DNA of 5,721 nucleotides from JBFAPK01 sp040676675 (lineage in GTDB: Bacteria; Actinomycetota; Actinomycetes; Mycobacteriales; Micromonosporaceae), in assembly GCF_040676675.1 (NCBI RefSeq), contig NZ_JBFAPK010000077.1:1-5721 (forward strand), read 5' to 3'. The notes beneath the pieces are model-generated. The model searched no databases. It was not told where the DNA came from and saw nothing but the letters and a program-made list of their open reading frames with translations. The position numbers and the translations under genes were made by a program. Shown here in pieces: positions 5,647 to 5,721 of this stretch. The number at the start of each line of letters is the position of its first letter. Within the stretch, counting starts at the first letter, position 1.

Positions 5647-5690
5647 AAAGGCCCGGGCCGGGTTCCCCGCGGTGGGGAACCCGGGCCGGG
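5647..5690 (-). terminator. Strong hairpin ending a minus-strand gene beyond the right edge
   Basis: Eleven perfect base pairs (5658-5668 with 5674-5684), one G-G mismatch, then five more pairs (5652-5656 with 5686-5690) enclose a 5-base loop. On the minus strand the stem is followed by CCTTTCTC, a short pyrimidine/T tract; on the plus strand it is followed by G-runs. This fits a terminator for a gene entering from the right, upstream of luxR. Confidence 0.6.
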
Positions 5691-5718
5691 GCGGGGGGGT
5701 CTGGTTGGGGGGGGGGGG
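5683..5718 (+). other. G-tract cluster with G-quadruplex pattern at the window edge
   Basis: There are four G-runs of 3, 4, 7 and 12 bases (5683-5685, 5688-5691, 5693-5699, 5707-5718) with spacers of 2, 1 and 7 bases, satisfying the usual quadruplex rule. Such runs are also error-prone in sequencing, so the exact lengths are uncertain. Confidence 0.6.
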
Positions 5719-5721
5719 CCC

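Overview
This is a very GC-rich window with strong G/C bias at third codon positions, several GTG starts, weak or absent Shine-Dalgarno sites and hairpins without long U-tracts. Together these suggest a high-GC actinomycete. A Micromonospora-like genus is a guess from style, not something the sequence proves.

Layout: bases 1-716 hold no gene I can assert. They contain a skewed tract that is C/A-rich on the + strand, a perfect 20-bp inverted repeat (294-354) and two weak minus-strand reading frames that overlap by ATGA. Then come two + strand genes: an NmrA-like atypical short-chain dehydrogenase (717-1454) and a TMEM175-family membrane channel protein (1539-2153). A strong 13-bp hairpin lies between them. 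A 127-base gap with four 18-19-base tandem repeats separates the channel gene from a convergent MarR regulator gene (2282-2728, minus). Divergent from marR is an NAD-dependent epimerase/dehydratase-like gene (2852-3889, plus). Its stop codon overlaps by 4 bases the stop of a convergent GNAT acetyltransferase gene (3886-4407, minus). Upstream of the GNAT gene on the same strand is a GAF-LuxR regulator gene (4495-5598, minus). The right edge holds a large terminator-like hairpin followed by G-tracts.

The most coherent unit is the marR / epimerase-like divergent pair. The intergenic region carries two 18-bp imperfect palindromes of the same design (TCGTTwGC-N2-GCTAwCGA). One overlaps a candidate -35 and the other covers the likely transcription start of the dehydrogenase gene. 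This looks like a local ligand-responsive repressor circuit. The dehydrogenase itself is odd: the YxxxK tyrosine is replaced by isoleucine, and a 12-bp in-frame minisatellite (GTSG repeats) sits in its C-terminal half. No phage, CRISPR, toxin-antitoxin or biosynthetic cluster is visible. I see no defined new multi-gene system beyond this regulatory pair.
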